DNA from: Rhizobiales bacterium YIM 77505
GTDB taxonomy: Bacteria; Pseudomonadota; Alphaproteobacteria; Rhizobiales; Beijerinckiaceae
NCBI GenBank assembly: GCA_000745135.1
Contig: JQNH01000001.1
Span: 3,395,501 to 3,459,500, forward strand
DNA: 64,000 nucleotides
Direction of reading: 5' to 3'
The position numbers and the translations under genes are program-made. This document shows, one piece after another, positions 16,830 to 25,091 of this stretch. Positions within the stretch are counted from its first letter, which is position 1, and each line of letters starts with the position of its first letter. The notes beneath the pieces were generated by a model. It had not been told where the DNA came from and ran no database searches. It saw only the letters and a program-made list of their open reading frames with translations.

Positions 16830-17884
16830 CGCGCGGCCTCCCGGATGGTCGCCGCGACGGCCCGCGCCGTGTCGCTCCAGCGGGGGAGCGCCTGCCCCGC
16901 CGCCCAGGAGCGGTCGGCGCAGGCCCGCCGCAGCGCCGGGTCTGTGATCATCCGGCGCAACGCCTCTCGGAGCGCCGCAACATCGCCCGGCCTGACCTTG
17001 AGCCCTGCCCCGTCAGGCATCGTCTCGGCGGCTGCGCCGCCTGTGGAGGCGACGAGAGGCAGCCCGCGCGCCAGGGCCTCCGCCAGCACCATGCCATAGC
17101 CCTCAAAGAGCGATGCGGACACGAAGACGTCGGCGCGCTCATAGAGCTCATCGAGCGCATCCTCGCTCACGGCGCCGACGAGGTGGATGCGCCCGCCGAG
17201 GCCCCCTTCCGCGACCGCGGCCCTGAGAGCACGGACCGTTTCGGGCGCGCGCTCGAGGCTGCCCGCGATGGTGAGCCGCCAGTCGAGATCGGCAAGGTCC
17301 TTCAGCGCCGCAACGAGGATCTCATAGCCCTTGCGCGGCGACAGGGCCCCGACCGCCAGGAGTGCGAGGGGTGAGCCCGTGCCGCTCGCCCGCCGCGCCG
17401 GCTCCGTCCCGGGCTCCGCCGTGGCGATCGTCTCCCTCGGCACTCCGAAATCGGAGACGAGGAGCCGCGCCGTCGTCGCGCTCGTGGCGATCACCTTCCG
17501 CGCCAGCGCCAGGGCCGCGGCCTCGGAGGCGAAGAGTTCCCTCTGACGGGCCGGGCTCAAGCCGCTCTCGAAGGCAAGCGGGTGATGAACAAGGGCGACC
17601 ATCGGGATGGTGAGCTTCTGGAGGAGGCCGACGGGCATGGCGCCATAGGCCAGACCGTCGATGAGGAAGGCCGCGGGCCGCAAGGGTGAGAGAAGGCGCT
17701 CTGTCTCGGCAAGGTCGGCGTCGGTCGGGTGCGGATAGGCGGCCGGCAACGCCACCGCCCGAAGGGCGAGACCTTCCTGCGGCAGGCGCTCTAGGAGCTT
17801 GCGCGCATAGGCATAGCCGCCGGTTGGCGTGTTGAGGTCGCCCGGCACGGCGAAGGCCACCTCAAGCACCGACCGGCCCCTCAT
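16826..17884 (-). CDS. Glycosyltransferase family 4
   Basis: I choose the ATG at 17884, giving 352 residues and a 23-bp overlap with the preceding gene. A longer frame opens at 18007 but would overlap that gene by over 140 bp. The N-terminal domain has G-D-L-N-T-P-T-G-G-Y-A-Y, the acceptor-side glycine loop. The C-terminal domain has V-G-A-L-S-P-R-K-G, V-S-A-S-L-F-E-G-Y-G-M-V-L-A-E-A-L-A and G-L-P-L-V-A-S, the E-x7-E donor-binding motif of retaining GT4 enzymes. The sugar and acceptor are unknown. Its position between a PTPS-like gene and a methyltransferase hints at a small-molecule rather than a polysaccharide acceptor. Confidence 0.88.
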   Translation of the reverse strand: MRGRSVLEVAFAVPGDLNTPTGGYAYARKLLERLPQEGLALRAVALPAAYPHPTDADLAETERLLSPLRPAAFLIDGLAYGAMPVGLLQKLTIPMVALVHHPLAFESGLSPARQRELFASEAAALALARKVIATSATTARLLVSDFGVPRETIATAEPGTEPARRASGTGSPLALLAVGALSPRKGYEILVAALKDLADLDWRLTIAGSLERAPETVRALRAAVAEGGLGGRIHLVGAVSEDALDELYERADVFVSASLFEGYGMVLAEALARGLPLVASTGGAAAETMPDGAGLKVRPGDVAALREALRRMITDPALRRACADRSWAAGQALPRWSDTARAVAATIREAAR

Positions 17885-18266
17885 ACCAGGCGCGCGCCAC
17901 ATGAGACTCATGCAGCATGACGCGGATGCGGGCAATCCCTTCCGATCCCGGGCCGAGGGCCCCGGAGCGCGCGGCCGCGGCCATGGCGTCGAAGATGTGC
18001 CGGGCAAGGAACTCGGTCGTCGTGTTCTGGCCCGAGAACTGCGGCAGCTCGTCGAGATTGCGGTAGTTGAGGGGGGCGAGCGTGGCCTTCAACGCTTCAT
18101 GCGCGCGGCCTATGTCGACCACGACGCCCTCGGCCGTCAGCTCCTCCCGGAAGAAGGCGACATCGACCACGAATGTCGCCCCGTGCAGCGCCTGCGCCGG
18201 GCCGAACAGGGCACCCCGGAAGCTGTGGGCGATCATGATGTGCTCGCGCACCTCGACGGCGTACAT
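17862..18266 (-). CDS. Divergent 6-pyruvoyl-tetrahydropterin synthase / QueD-like protein
   Basis: From the ATG at 18266 the product is 134 residues, the usual T-fold length. It aligns with QueD/PTPS through I-A-H-S-F, L-H-G-A-T-F-V-V-D-V, V-V-V-D-I-G and the closing H-E-S motif. Key residues differ. Of the three zinc His, His14 and His28 remain but the third (second His of HGH) is Ala30. The catalytic Cys position is Ala24. The Asp-His pair of the LDHHYLN motif reads Asn67-Tyr68. Glu120 is kept. Canonical 6-carboxytetrahydropterin synthesis is therefore doubtful and a different reaction or a binding role is likely. The gene begins 10 bp after the dehydrogenase stop. Confidence 0.85.
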   Translation of the reverse strand: MYAVEVREHIMIAHSFRGALFGPAQALHGATFVVDVAFFREELTAEGVVVDIGRAHEALKATLAPLNYRNLDELPQFSGQNTTTEFLARHIFDAMAAAARSGALGPGSEGIARIRVMLHESHVARAWYEGPVGA

Positions 18267-18276
18267 GGCGGTTTCC

Positions 18277-19260
18277 TCACTCGTATCGCACCACCGTCGC
18301 AAGGCCCGGGGCGGTTTGTGTCAGGAGGCGGGGGAGCGCGGTCGGAAGGTCGGCGAAGGCCACTTCCTCGGTGATCAGCGCATCGAGCCGGTCATCGGCC
18401 AGGAGCGACAGCGCCTTGCGGAGGCGCCGACGCCTCGACCAGCGCGGGCGCCTCGAAGGCGCCACTTGTCCGACCTGGGAGGAGACGAGCTTGAGACGCC
18501 GGCTGTGGAACGCCAGGCCGAGAGGGGCTGGAGGCTCCGCGTCGCCATACCAGCTCATTTCGACGACGCTCGCCTCCTCCCCGGCGCAGGCAAGCGCGCA
18601 GGCAAGCCCCGCGGCCGTGGCGCTGGTGTGGAAGACGATGTCGGCCTCGCCCGGCGCGTCGAGCGGCTTCTGGAAGGCGCAGCCGAGATGGCGGGCGATA
18701 TCGGCGCGGGACAGGTCGATGTCGACCAGCGTCACCTCCGCCCCCGGCAGGCGCGCGGCGAGGTAGCCGAGGAGCAGGCCGACCACGCCCGCGCCGACGA
18801 TCACGATGCGGTCGCCCGGCCCGGCCCCCCCGTCCCAGAGCCCATTGAGGGCCGTCTCCATGTTGGCGGCGAGCACCGCGCGGCGCGCCGGCACGCCTTC
18901 GGGAAGGGGTGCGAGGGCCGAAGCCTCGGCCACGAAGCGGTCCTGGTGGGGGTGGAAGGCGAACACCTCATGGCCTTTGAGTCCGTCGGGCCCCTCCTCC
19001 ACCACCCCAACGGCGCAGTAGCCATACTTGACCGGGAAGGGAAAATCCCCTTCCTGCAACGGGGCGCGCATGCGCTCGCCTTCGCAGGCCGGGATTCGTC
19101 CTTCGAAAACGAGGCGCTCCGTGCCCCGGCTCAGCCCGGTCCACAGGGTGCGCACCAGCGCCTGGCCCGGCCGTGGTGCGGCCAGGGCCGCCTCCCGCAG
19201 CTCCGCCTGTCCTCGCCCCGCATACCACAGGGCGCGGGCGCGAAGGCTCAAGTCGTTCAT
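18277..19260 (-). CDS. MDR-superfamily dehydrogenase (BchC-like, zinc ligands not evident)
   Basis: The ATG at 19260 gives 327 residues. The GroES-like N-terminal half has W-T-G-L-S-R-G-T-E-R and K-Y-G-Y-C-A-V-G-V-V, and the Rossmann half has I-V-I-V-G-A-G-V-V-G-L-L (GxGxxG). S-R-G-T-E in place of the usual C-G-S/T-D means the first catalytic-zinc Cys is missing, as in the BchC branch of medium-chain dehydrogenases. It should oxidise or reduce a small molecule with NAD(P)(H). It is first in the four-gene minus-strand operon and is separated by 56 bp from the divergently read opgH start. Substrate unknown. Confidence 0.85.
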   Translation of the reverse strand: MNDLSLRARALWYAGRGQAELREAALAAPRPGQALVRTLWTGLSRGTERLVFEGRIPACEGERMRAPLQEGDFPFPVKYGYCAVGVVEEGPDGLKGHEVFAFHPHQDRFVAEASALAPLPEGVPARRAVLAANMETALNGLWDGGAGPGDRIVIVGAGVVGLLLGYLAARLPGAEVTLVDIDLSRADIARHLGCAFQKPLDAPGEADIVFHTSATAAGLACALACAGEEASVVEMSWYGDAEPPAPLGLAFHSRRLKLVSSQVGQVAPSRRPRWSRRRRLRKALSLLADDRLDALITEEVAFADLPTALPRLLTQTAPGLATVVRYE

Positions 19261-19316
19261 CGGGCCTTCAGCCTCGCCGCGCTTCAACAACACTCCCTCC
19301 GAGGTTCTCACCGCGC

Positions 19317-21104
19317 ATGACCGAGCATGTCCGCGTCGCCCCACCCTTCACGCCGGTGGGGGTCGAAACCACGCCGACGGGCGTACAGTCAACGCGCGTG
19401 TTGCGCAGGCGCCGGTTTCTCGTCCTCTTTCTGAACGCTGTCACCTACATCGCCATGCTGGCCGTGATGGCGGCCATCGTCGGTGCCCATGGCTGGACGA
19501 TGGTCGACATGGCGCTGCTCGCCTGCTTCGCCGTCGCCGCCCCCTGGACCGTGCTCGGCTTCTGGAACGCAGTGATCGGCCTGTGGCTCCTGCACGGGCG
19601 GCGCGACGGGCTTGCCGCCGTCGTCCCCTTCGCCGCGGCGGGGAACGCGAAGGAGCCGCTGCGCCTCCGGACCGCGGTGGTGATGACCCTGCGCAACGAA
19701 GACCCGGCGCGGGCCTTCCGGCGGCTCAAGGCCGTGAAGGACAGCATCGAGGCAACCGGCGAGGGCGAGCGCTTCGCCTACTTCGTCCTCAGCGACACCT
19801 CCAAGCCCGAAGTGGCGGCGGCCGAGGAGGCGGCGGTCGCAGCGTGGCGGGCGCAGAGCGCGGACCCGGAGCGCATCGTGTATCGCCGCCGGGCGGAGAA
19901 CACCGGCTTCAAGGCCGGCAACATCCGCGACTTCTGCGAGACCTACGGCCGCGACTTCGACCTCATGGCGCCGCTCGACGCCGACAGCCTGATGTCGGGC
20001 GAAGCCATCGTGCGGCTCGTGCGCATGATGCAGCACCATCCGCGGCTCGGCATCCTGCAGAGCCTCGTCGTCGGAGCGCCGTCGAAAAGCGCCTTCGCCC
20101 GCATCTTCCAGTTCGGCATGCGCCACGGCATGCGCGCCTACACCTTCGGCCAGGCCTGGTGGGTGGGGGATTGCGGCCCCTTCTGGGGCCACAACGCGGT
20201 CGTTCGCATCGCCCCCTTCGCCGAGCATTGCCACCTGCCCGTCCTGCCTGGACGCCCGCCGCTCGGCGGCCACGTCATGTCGCACGACCAGGTCGAGGCG
20301 ACGCTGATGCGAAAGGCCGGCTACGAGGTGTGCGTCCTGCCGGAAGAGAACGGGAGCTGGGAGGAGAACCCGCCGACCGTCTTCGAGTTCTCGAGCCGGG
20401 ATCTCCGCTGGTGCCAGGGCAACATGCAGTACTGGAAGCTCCTGGATCTCCCAGGGCTCCTGCCCATGAGCCGCTTCCAGCTCGCCTGGGCGATCCTCAT
20501 GTTCCTCGGTGTGCCGGCCATGACCCTCGGCATCGCGCTCCTGCCGCTGAAGCTCCTCGACGGCGAGGATGCCGCCGCCTTCCCGGCCGGGCTCGCCATC
20601 GGGCTCTATCTGACCTTCCTCGTGATGTATCTGTCGCCGAAGCTCGCCGGCCTCGCCGACATCCTTCTGACGCCGGGCGGCGTCGCGCGCTACGGCGGCC
20701 GGCTGCGGTTCCTGGCCGGGGCAGCGATCGAGATCGTCTTCTCCTTTCTCCTCGGCGCCATCACGACCTTCCGCATCGCCGTGTTCATGCTCGGCCTCCT
20801 GTTCGGCAGGTCGGTGGTGTGGAACGGGCAGGCGCGCGACGCCCATGGCGTCTCCTGGTCGGCGGCTGCGCGGGGCCTGTGGCCGGTATTCCTGTTCGGC
20901 GCGGCAGTCTGTGGGGCGCTCGCCTATCTTTCGCCGGCGGTCCTCGCCTGGAGCCTGCCGCTGACGCTCGGCTATCTTCTCGCGGTCCCCTTCGCGGTGA
21001 TCACCGCCTCGCCGGCGCTCGGCGACTTCCTCCTGGTGCATCGGCTGTGCGCCATCCCGGAGGAGTTCGAGATGCCGCCCGAGATCGCCGCGCTGCGCTC
21101 ATGA
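19317..21104 (+). CDS. opgH: Glucans biosynthesis glucosyltransferase OpgH/MdoH
   Basis: The 595-residue protein has two N-terminal membrane segments (about 25-85), a GT2 catalytic domain with A-P-L-D-A-D-S (DxD-like), G-F-K-A-G-N, S-H-D-Q-V-E and R-D-L-R-W-C-Q-G-N (Q-x-x-R-W-like), and several C-terminal membrane segments. This order is that of OpgH/MdoH, which polymerises and exports the beta-glucan backbone of osmoregulated periplasmic glucans. It is shorter than the 847-residue E. coli protein, lacking its long N-terminal and C-terminal cytoplasmic parts, as in many alphaproteobacteria. The ATG at 19317 has GAGG 12 bp upstream. The periplasmic partner opgG is not adjacent. Its stop overlaps the next gene's start (ATGA). 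Confidence 0.9.
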   Translation: MTEHVRVAPPFTPVGVETTPTGVQSTRVLRRRRFLVLFLNAVTYIAMLAVMAAIVGAHGWTMVDMALLACFAVAAPWTVLGFWNAVIGLWLLHGRRDGLAAVVPFAAAGNAKEPLRLRTAVVMTLRNEDPARAFRRLKAVKDSIEATGEGERFAYFVLSDTSKPEVAAAEEAAVAAWRAQSADPERIVYRRRAENTGFKAGNIRDFCETYGRDFDLMAPLDADSLMSGEAIVRLVRMMQHHPRLGILQSLVVGAPSKSAFARIFQFGMRHGMRAYTFGQAWWVGDCGPFWGHNAVVRIAPFAEHCHLPVLPGRPPLGGHVMSHDQVEATLMRKAGYEVCVLPEENGSWEENPPTVFEFSSRDLRWCQGNMQYWKLLDLPGLLPMSRFQLAWAILMFLGVPAMTLGIALLPLKLLDGEDAAAFPAGLAIGLYLTFLVMYLSPKLAGLADILLTPGGVARYGGRLRFLAGAAIEIVFSFLLGAITTFRIAVFMLGLLFGRSVVWNGQARDAHGVSWSAAARGLWPVFLFGAAVCGALAYLSPAVLAWSLPLTLGYLLAVPFAVITASPALGDFLLVHRLCAIPEEFEMPPEIAALRS

Positions 21105-21856
21105 GCGGCGGCGCGCGCCTCAAAGGCACCGCCGCCGCGGTCGGCCGCTCGCTCCGCATCTATTACCGCGACGCCGCCCGCGACCGGGTCATGGACGCCC
21201 TTTACGCCCGCTTCCTCAAGCCGGGCGACCTCGCCTTCGACATCGGCGCCCATGTGGGCGACCGCATCGCCTCGTTCCTGCGCCTCGGCGCCCGGGTGGT
21301 GGCCCTCGAGCCGCAGCCGGGACCGGCCCGGGCCATCCGCCTCATCCACGGCCGCGACTGCAACGTCACCTTGATCGAGGCGGCTGCCGGCGACGCGGAA
21401 GGGACGATCGCGCTGCGCATCAACAGCGCCAACCCCACGGTCTCGACGGCGTCCGACGCCTTCGTCGCGGCTGCCGAGGGGGCGGGAGGCTGGGAGGGGC
21501 AGGTGTGGGACGCCGTCGTCGCCGTCCCCTGCCTTACCCTCGATGGGCTCATCCGCGACCATGGCCGCCCGGCTTTCGTGAAGATCGACGTGGAGGGCTT
21601 CGAGGACCGGGTGCTGAGGGGCTTGAGCGAGCCCGTCCCCGCCCTCTCCTTCGAGTTCACTACCATCGCCCGCGCCGTGGCGCTCAGCTGCCTCGAGCGC
21701 CTCGCCGCGCTCGGCCCCTATCGCTTCGACATGGCCCTGGGCGAGACGCAAGTCCTCACCTTCGGCCGCTGGGTCTCGGCCGAGGAGATGGCGGCGCATC
21801 TTGGCGCGCTGCCGCACGAGGCGAATTCGGGAGACGTGTATGCCGTCCTCTCCTAG
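21101..21856 (+). CDS. FkbM-family methyltransferase
   Basis: This 251-residue protein has the FkbM layout: L-A-F-D-I-G-A-H-V-G-D-R (motif I), V-V-A-L-E-P-Q-P (motif II), then V-K-I-D-V-E-G-F-E-D-R-V-L-R-G, the family hallmark. FkbM enzymes O-methylate hydroxyls of sugars and other small molecules. The start overlaps the opgH stop by 4 bp, so the two proteins are made together. A role in modifying the periplasmic glucan or its precursor is a reasonable inference, but no signal peptide is seen, which means it would act in the cytoplasm. Confidence 0.9.
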   Translation: MSGGARLKGTAAAVGRSLRIYYRDAARDRVMDALYARFLKPGDLAFDIGAHVGDRIASFLRLGARVVALEPQPGPARAIRLIHGRDCNVTLIEAAAGDAEGTIALRINSANPTVSTASDAFVAAAEGAGGWEGQVWDAVVAVPCLTLDGLIRDHGRPAFVKIDVEGFEDRVLRGLSEPVPALSFEFTTIARAVALSCLERLAALGPYRFDMALGETQVLTFGRWVSAEEMAAHLGALPHEANSGDVYAVLS

Positions 21857-21908
21857 CGCCGCGGCGCGGTGTCCACGCTCAGAATCTACTGGAAATCCGT
21901 AGTCGACG

Positions 21909-22187
21909 ATGCTACGTTTCGAATGGGACCCCGCCAAGGCAAGAACGAATCTCGCCAAGCACGGCGTCTCGTTCGAGGAAGCCCGGGACGCCTTTCGCGA
22001 TCCGTTCGGGCTCGAGCTCCTCGACGATCGTTTCGATTATGGCGAGGAGCGCTTCGTTCTCATCGCCAGGGCGCGGGCTCGTATGCTTACAGTGATCTTC
22101 GTCGAGCGGGACGGCGCGTATCGTTTGATTTCGGCGCGAGCCTCAACCAAGGCGGAGCAGGATGCCTATTTCGAAGCGCAACTCTAA
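21909..22187 (+). CDS. brnT: BrnT-family toxin
   Basis: The 92-residue product is a BrnT-type ribonuclease toxin: it begins F-E-W-D-P-A-K-A-x-x-N-L-A-K-H-G-V-S-F-E-E-A, has R-F-V-L-I-A-R-A near the middle and ends Y-R-L-I-S-A-R-A-S-T-K-A-E. The family adopts a RelE-like fold and cleaves RNA. The downstream helix-turn-helix gene overlaps it by 26 bp, the classic toxin-first BrnT arrangement. The Shine-Dalgarno is weak, so expression may be low. Confidence 0.9.
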   Translation: MLRFEWDPAKARTNLAKHGVSFEEARDAFRDPFGLELLDDRFDYGEERFVLIARARARMLTVIFVERDGAYRLISARASTKAEQDAYFEAQL

Positions 22188-22458
22188 GCCGATGCCAGAG
22201 GAGGACGCCGCTGACCGTCCTCTGAGCTCTTCCGATCTTCAGCGCATGCGGCGCACGCCGCAGGTGAAAATCGTGCGTCGCGCGCTTGGCTTGACGCAAG
22301 AAGAGTTCGCGGCGCGCTACCGGATTCCGTTGGGTACTCTCCGGGATTGGGAGCAGGGGCGCACTGAACCCGACCAGCCGGCACGAGCCTATCTGCGCGT
22401 GATCGCCGCCGAACCGGCGATGACGGCAAGGGCTCTCTCCCATCATGAGGGAAGTTGA
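22162..22458 (+). CDS. Helix-turn-helix antitoxin paired with BrnT
   Basis: The 98-residue protein has an XRE-like DNA-binding domain in its second half (R-R-A-L-G-L-T-Q-E-E-F-A-A-R-Y-R-I-P-x-G-T-L-R-D-W-E-Q-G), preceded by a charged, probably flexible N-terminus that could wrap the toxin. The start lies inside brnT with GGAG 5 bp upstream. The best-known BrnA antitoxins have a ribbon-helix-helix fold, so this pairing uses the other regulator type. It should neutralise BrnT and repress the operon. Confidence 0.85.
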   Translation: MPISKRNSKPMPEEDAADRPLSSSDLQRMRRTPQVKIVRRALGLTQEEFAARYRIPLGTLRDWEQGRTEPDQPARAYLRVIAAEPAMTARALSHHEGS

Positions 22459-22542
22459 GACGAGGCTCCAAGCCGCCGACCGAGGGCGTGTTCCCGCGAG
22501 CGCGCCCGGGCGAAGCCACCTCCCGCTTCTTGCGTGCTCCTT

Positions 22543-23475
22543 ATGCGTGTTCCTGCCCTCATCCTTCTCGCCTTGGCCCTGCCCACCACCGCGACCGCCG
22601 ACCCCGTGGCGGTTCACGTCGCGAACGCCAGCGAGCCCGTGCTGTGCGCGGAGAAGGACAATGTCACGCTCACCTTCGCCTCGCCCGAGGTCACCCGGTT
22701 CCGCATCGAGGCCGTGCACCCCGCCTATGTCGGCGCCATGCGCGAGGATCGCTTCGCGCCGGACTTCACGGCCTGCCCGCGGGATCTGTCGCGGGAGACG
22801 ACGGAGGTGAAGCCGCCGAAGCGCGTCACCTTCTACGAGGACGTGGAGACCTGGCTGACCGGCTACACCTTCACGAATTTCTGGCGCCCGCACGACATCC
22901 CCTTCCGGGTCGGCGATCGGGTCGAGCGCGGCCTGCACGTGGTGCAGCTCTGGGTGCGCCGCGACGAGCGCGCGGAGGAAGTGCTCGTGATCTATCCGGG
23001 CGACGGGTATTGGCGCATCCGTCCGCTGCCGCCGCGCCACCTCGGCTGGAGCGCCTACGGCTCGTCCTTCCTCGTCGGGCCGGTGGAGAACGACGGCCGT
23101 CCCTTGGTGCGGATCAGCGGCGTCGCCTTCGATCCAGCGACCATGACCTTCACCCTCTCCTTCGCGGCGGGCGGAGGCGCAACGCTGAAGGTCGACACGC
23201 TCGACCGCGAGCGCCTGGCCCTCGACGTGCGGCTCGACCGACCGGTCACGGATCGACCTTTCGCGGCGCTTCGCTCCATGTATGTCACGGAGGCCAACGC
23301 CGACGTGGCGCGCATCGCCCTTCGCGAGGAAGGCGCGCGCGCCTGGCGCGAGGAGCCGATCATGACCTTCAAGGCAGCTAGGGCGACGGATGTGTGGACG
23401 GGCCGCCTCGTTCCCTCGCGTCACAACACGAGTGCGCCTGATCTGACCTTCAACCGTTTCGAGAGCGGGCGGTGA
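22543..23475 (+). CDS. Exported protein of unknown function
   Basis: The product has 310 residues from the ATG at 22543 (a GTG three codons earlier is possible). It carries an N-terminal signal peptide (about 1-20, ending T-A-T-A-D). Two Cys residues occur (C-A-E near 35 and T-A-C near 75). The mature protein is mostly beta-type by composition, with E-D-V-E-T-W-L-T-G-Y and F-W-R-P-H-D segments. I do not recognise a named domain. It overlaps the convergent EamA transporter gene by 26 bp at its end. A periplasmic location is likely. Confidence 0.75.
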   Translation: MRVPALILLALALPTTATADPVAVHVANASEPVLCAEKDNVTLTFASPEVTRFRIEAVHPAYVGAMREDRFAPDFTACPRDLSRETTEVKPPKRVTFYEDVETWLTGYTFTNFWRPHDIPFRVGDRVERGLHVVQLWVRRDERAEEVLVIYPGDGYWRIRPLPPRHLGWSAYGSSFLVGPVENDGRPLVRISGVAFDPATMTFTLSFAAGGGATLKVDTLDRERLALDVRLDRPVTDRPFAALRSMYVTEANADVARIALREEGARAWREEPIMTFKAARATDVWTGRLVPSRHNTSAPDLTFNRFESGR

Positions 23476-24394
23476 GGGCGCACTTCAGCCGGTCGACAAG
23501 ACGGCCGTCGATCGCGACAAGACCAAGGCCGATGAGCGCCATGCCCAGAAAGTGGCGAGGCGCAAGCCGCTCGTCGAGGAGCGTCGTGCCGAGGAGAATG
23601 GCGCTGACCGGGATCAAGAACGTCACCAACAGAAGGTTGGTGGCCCCGGCCCGCGCCAGCACGCGGAAGTAGAGAAGATAGCCAAGCGCCGTCGAGGCGA
23701 GCGCAAGCGCGGCGACCGAGGCTGCCGCCGCACCGCTCGGCCAGGGCAGCGTCCAGGGCCGATCGACGAAAAGAGCAACGGGCAACAGCATGACGCTCGA
23801 TGCGGTGAGCATGCCTGCGGCCGTGGCAAGCGGCGGCACGCCGAGGGCCCTGAAACGCCGCCCATACACGCCCGAGACCGCATAGGAGACGGCGGCGATG
23901 AGCATGGCAAGCTGCGCGAGGACGTCGACGCCGACCGCGCGGAGCGCGCCGCCCATCATGACCGCAACGCCAGCAAAGCCGATCACGACGCCTGCGAGCT
24001 TGCGCGGCGTCGCCTTCTCGTCCTCCGTCATGACGTGGGCCACGATTACCGTGAATAACGGCGTCGTGGCATTGAAGATGGAGGCGAGGCCGCTCTCGAT
24101 ATGCGTCTGGCCCCAGGCGATCAGCGTGAAAGGGACGGCGTTGTTGAGAAGGCCCATCCACAGGCAGGCGCGCCAGACACGCGGATCCCGCGGCACCGCG
24201 AGCCCCGACGCGCGCAGGACGAGGTGCAGGGCCGCGGCGGCGAGCGCCACCCGCGCCAGCACGATGGTGAGCGGCGGCAGCTCCTTCACCGCCACGCCGA
24301 CGAACAGGAACGAGCCGCCCCATAGGATCGACAAAACGACGAGCATCGCCCATTCGGCGGATCCCATGCGGAGCTGAAGAGGGGAGTGCGTCAC
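23450..24394 (-). CDS. EamA/DMT-family transporter
   Basis: The 314-residue protein has ten hydrophobic segments arranged as two EamA repeats. The first begins W-A-M-L-V-V-L-S-I-L-W-G-G-S-F, the second Y-A-V-S-G-V-Y-G-R. L-L-N-N-A-V-P-F-T and T-A-L-G-Y-L-L-Y-F are typical of RhaT/YdcZ-type exporters of metabolites. The GTG at 24394 is preferred because GAGGG lies 7 bp upstream. The substrate is unknown. The end overlaps the exported-protein gene on the opposite strand. Confidence 0.88.
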   Translation of the reverse strand: MTHSPLQLRMGSAEWAMLVVLSILWGGSFLFVGVAVKELPPLTIVLARVALAAAALHLVLRASGLAVPRDPRVWRACLWMGLLNNAVPFTLIAWGQTHIESGLASIFNATTPLFTVIVAHVMTEDEKATPRKLAGVVIGFAGVAVMMGGALRAVGVDVLAQLAMLIAAVSYAVSGVYGRRFRALGVPPLATAAGMLTASSVMLLPVALFVDRPWTLPWPSGAAAASVAALALASTALGYLLYFRVLARAGATNLLLVTFLIPVSAILLGTTLLDERLAPRHFLGMALIGLGLVAIDGRLVDRLKCALTARSRNG

Positions 24395-24495
24395 AATGCT
24401 GCCCTCGGCGCGCCAAGGTGAACGGTCCGGCGTGCGGACACCACCCGTTTCCTGAGAAGACGTCCCTCGCCTTGGCTCTTGCGGACGAGTCCTGC

Positions 24496-24963
24496 CTAGG
24501 ACGCTTGCGCCTCACCGCGAACAAGGCTCTCGGCGACAGCGCAGGCGTGATCGGGAAAGGGAACCGGGCGGCGGGTCGCCCCATCCATGAGGACGCAGAC
24601 TCCCTCCGCTTCGGCGGCGAGCGCCCCGCTCTCGGCCGAAAAGAGCGCCTGACGGAGCCCAAGAGAGGTCCGCCCGACGCGGCTGAGCCAGGTGGCGGTG
24701 CGCACCCGGCCCGGGAAGTGCAGCTCCGCGCGATAGTCGATCGCAAAGCGCGCGATGACGAAATAGAGGCCAGGGGGCAAGGACGGCCCGAGCCGCGTCC
24801 GGAACAGGTTCACACGTCCGCTCTCGCAGAAGATCGAGAAAGCGGCGTTGTTGATGTGGCCGTTCATGTCCGTGTCGCCGAAGCGCAGCACGTCCTCGGT
24901 CCAGGATACGCGCGCATCGGCGAGGAGATCATCAATGGTCAAGGCGTCACCATGGTCAGACAT
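24496..24963 (-). CDS. Acyl-CoA thioesterase (hotdog, 4HBT-type)
   Basis: From the ATG at 24963 the product is 155 residues and carries the 4HBT/YbgC active-site motif R-F-G-D-T-D-M-N-G-H-I-N-N, with Asp as the likely catalytic residue. The family hydrolyses acyl-CoA thioesters. An upstream frame extends to 25068, but the DNA there lacks a ribosome site and its amino acids look unlike protein. It is a single gene flanked by the EamA transporter and the nuclease-like gene on the same strand. Confidence 0.82.
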   Translation of the reverse strand: MSDHGDALTIDDLLADARVSWTEDVLRFGDTDMNGHINNAAFSIFCESGRVNLFRTRLGPSLPPGLYFVIARFAIDYRAELHFPGRVRTATWLSRVGRTSLGLRQALFSAESGALAAEAEGVCVLMDGATRRPVPFPDHACAVAESLVRGEAQAS

Positions 24964-25091
24964 CGCCCCGTCCTGCTTGTGGCCGGCGCGCCGGCCGCGG
25001 GGAGGAGTCAAGGGCGCAAGGCGGGTTCCGGCGGGCCGTAACTCACCCGACGGCGCGCCTCGGCACAAGCCCCGAGGCGAGCGAAAACGCC

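Noticed and set aside
17862-18007. Longer start for the GT4 gene at 18007
   Set aside because: It would overlap the PTPS-like gene by over 140 bp and its added residues look unlike protein.
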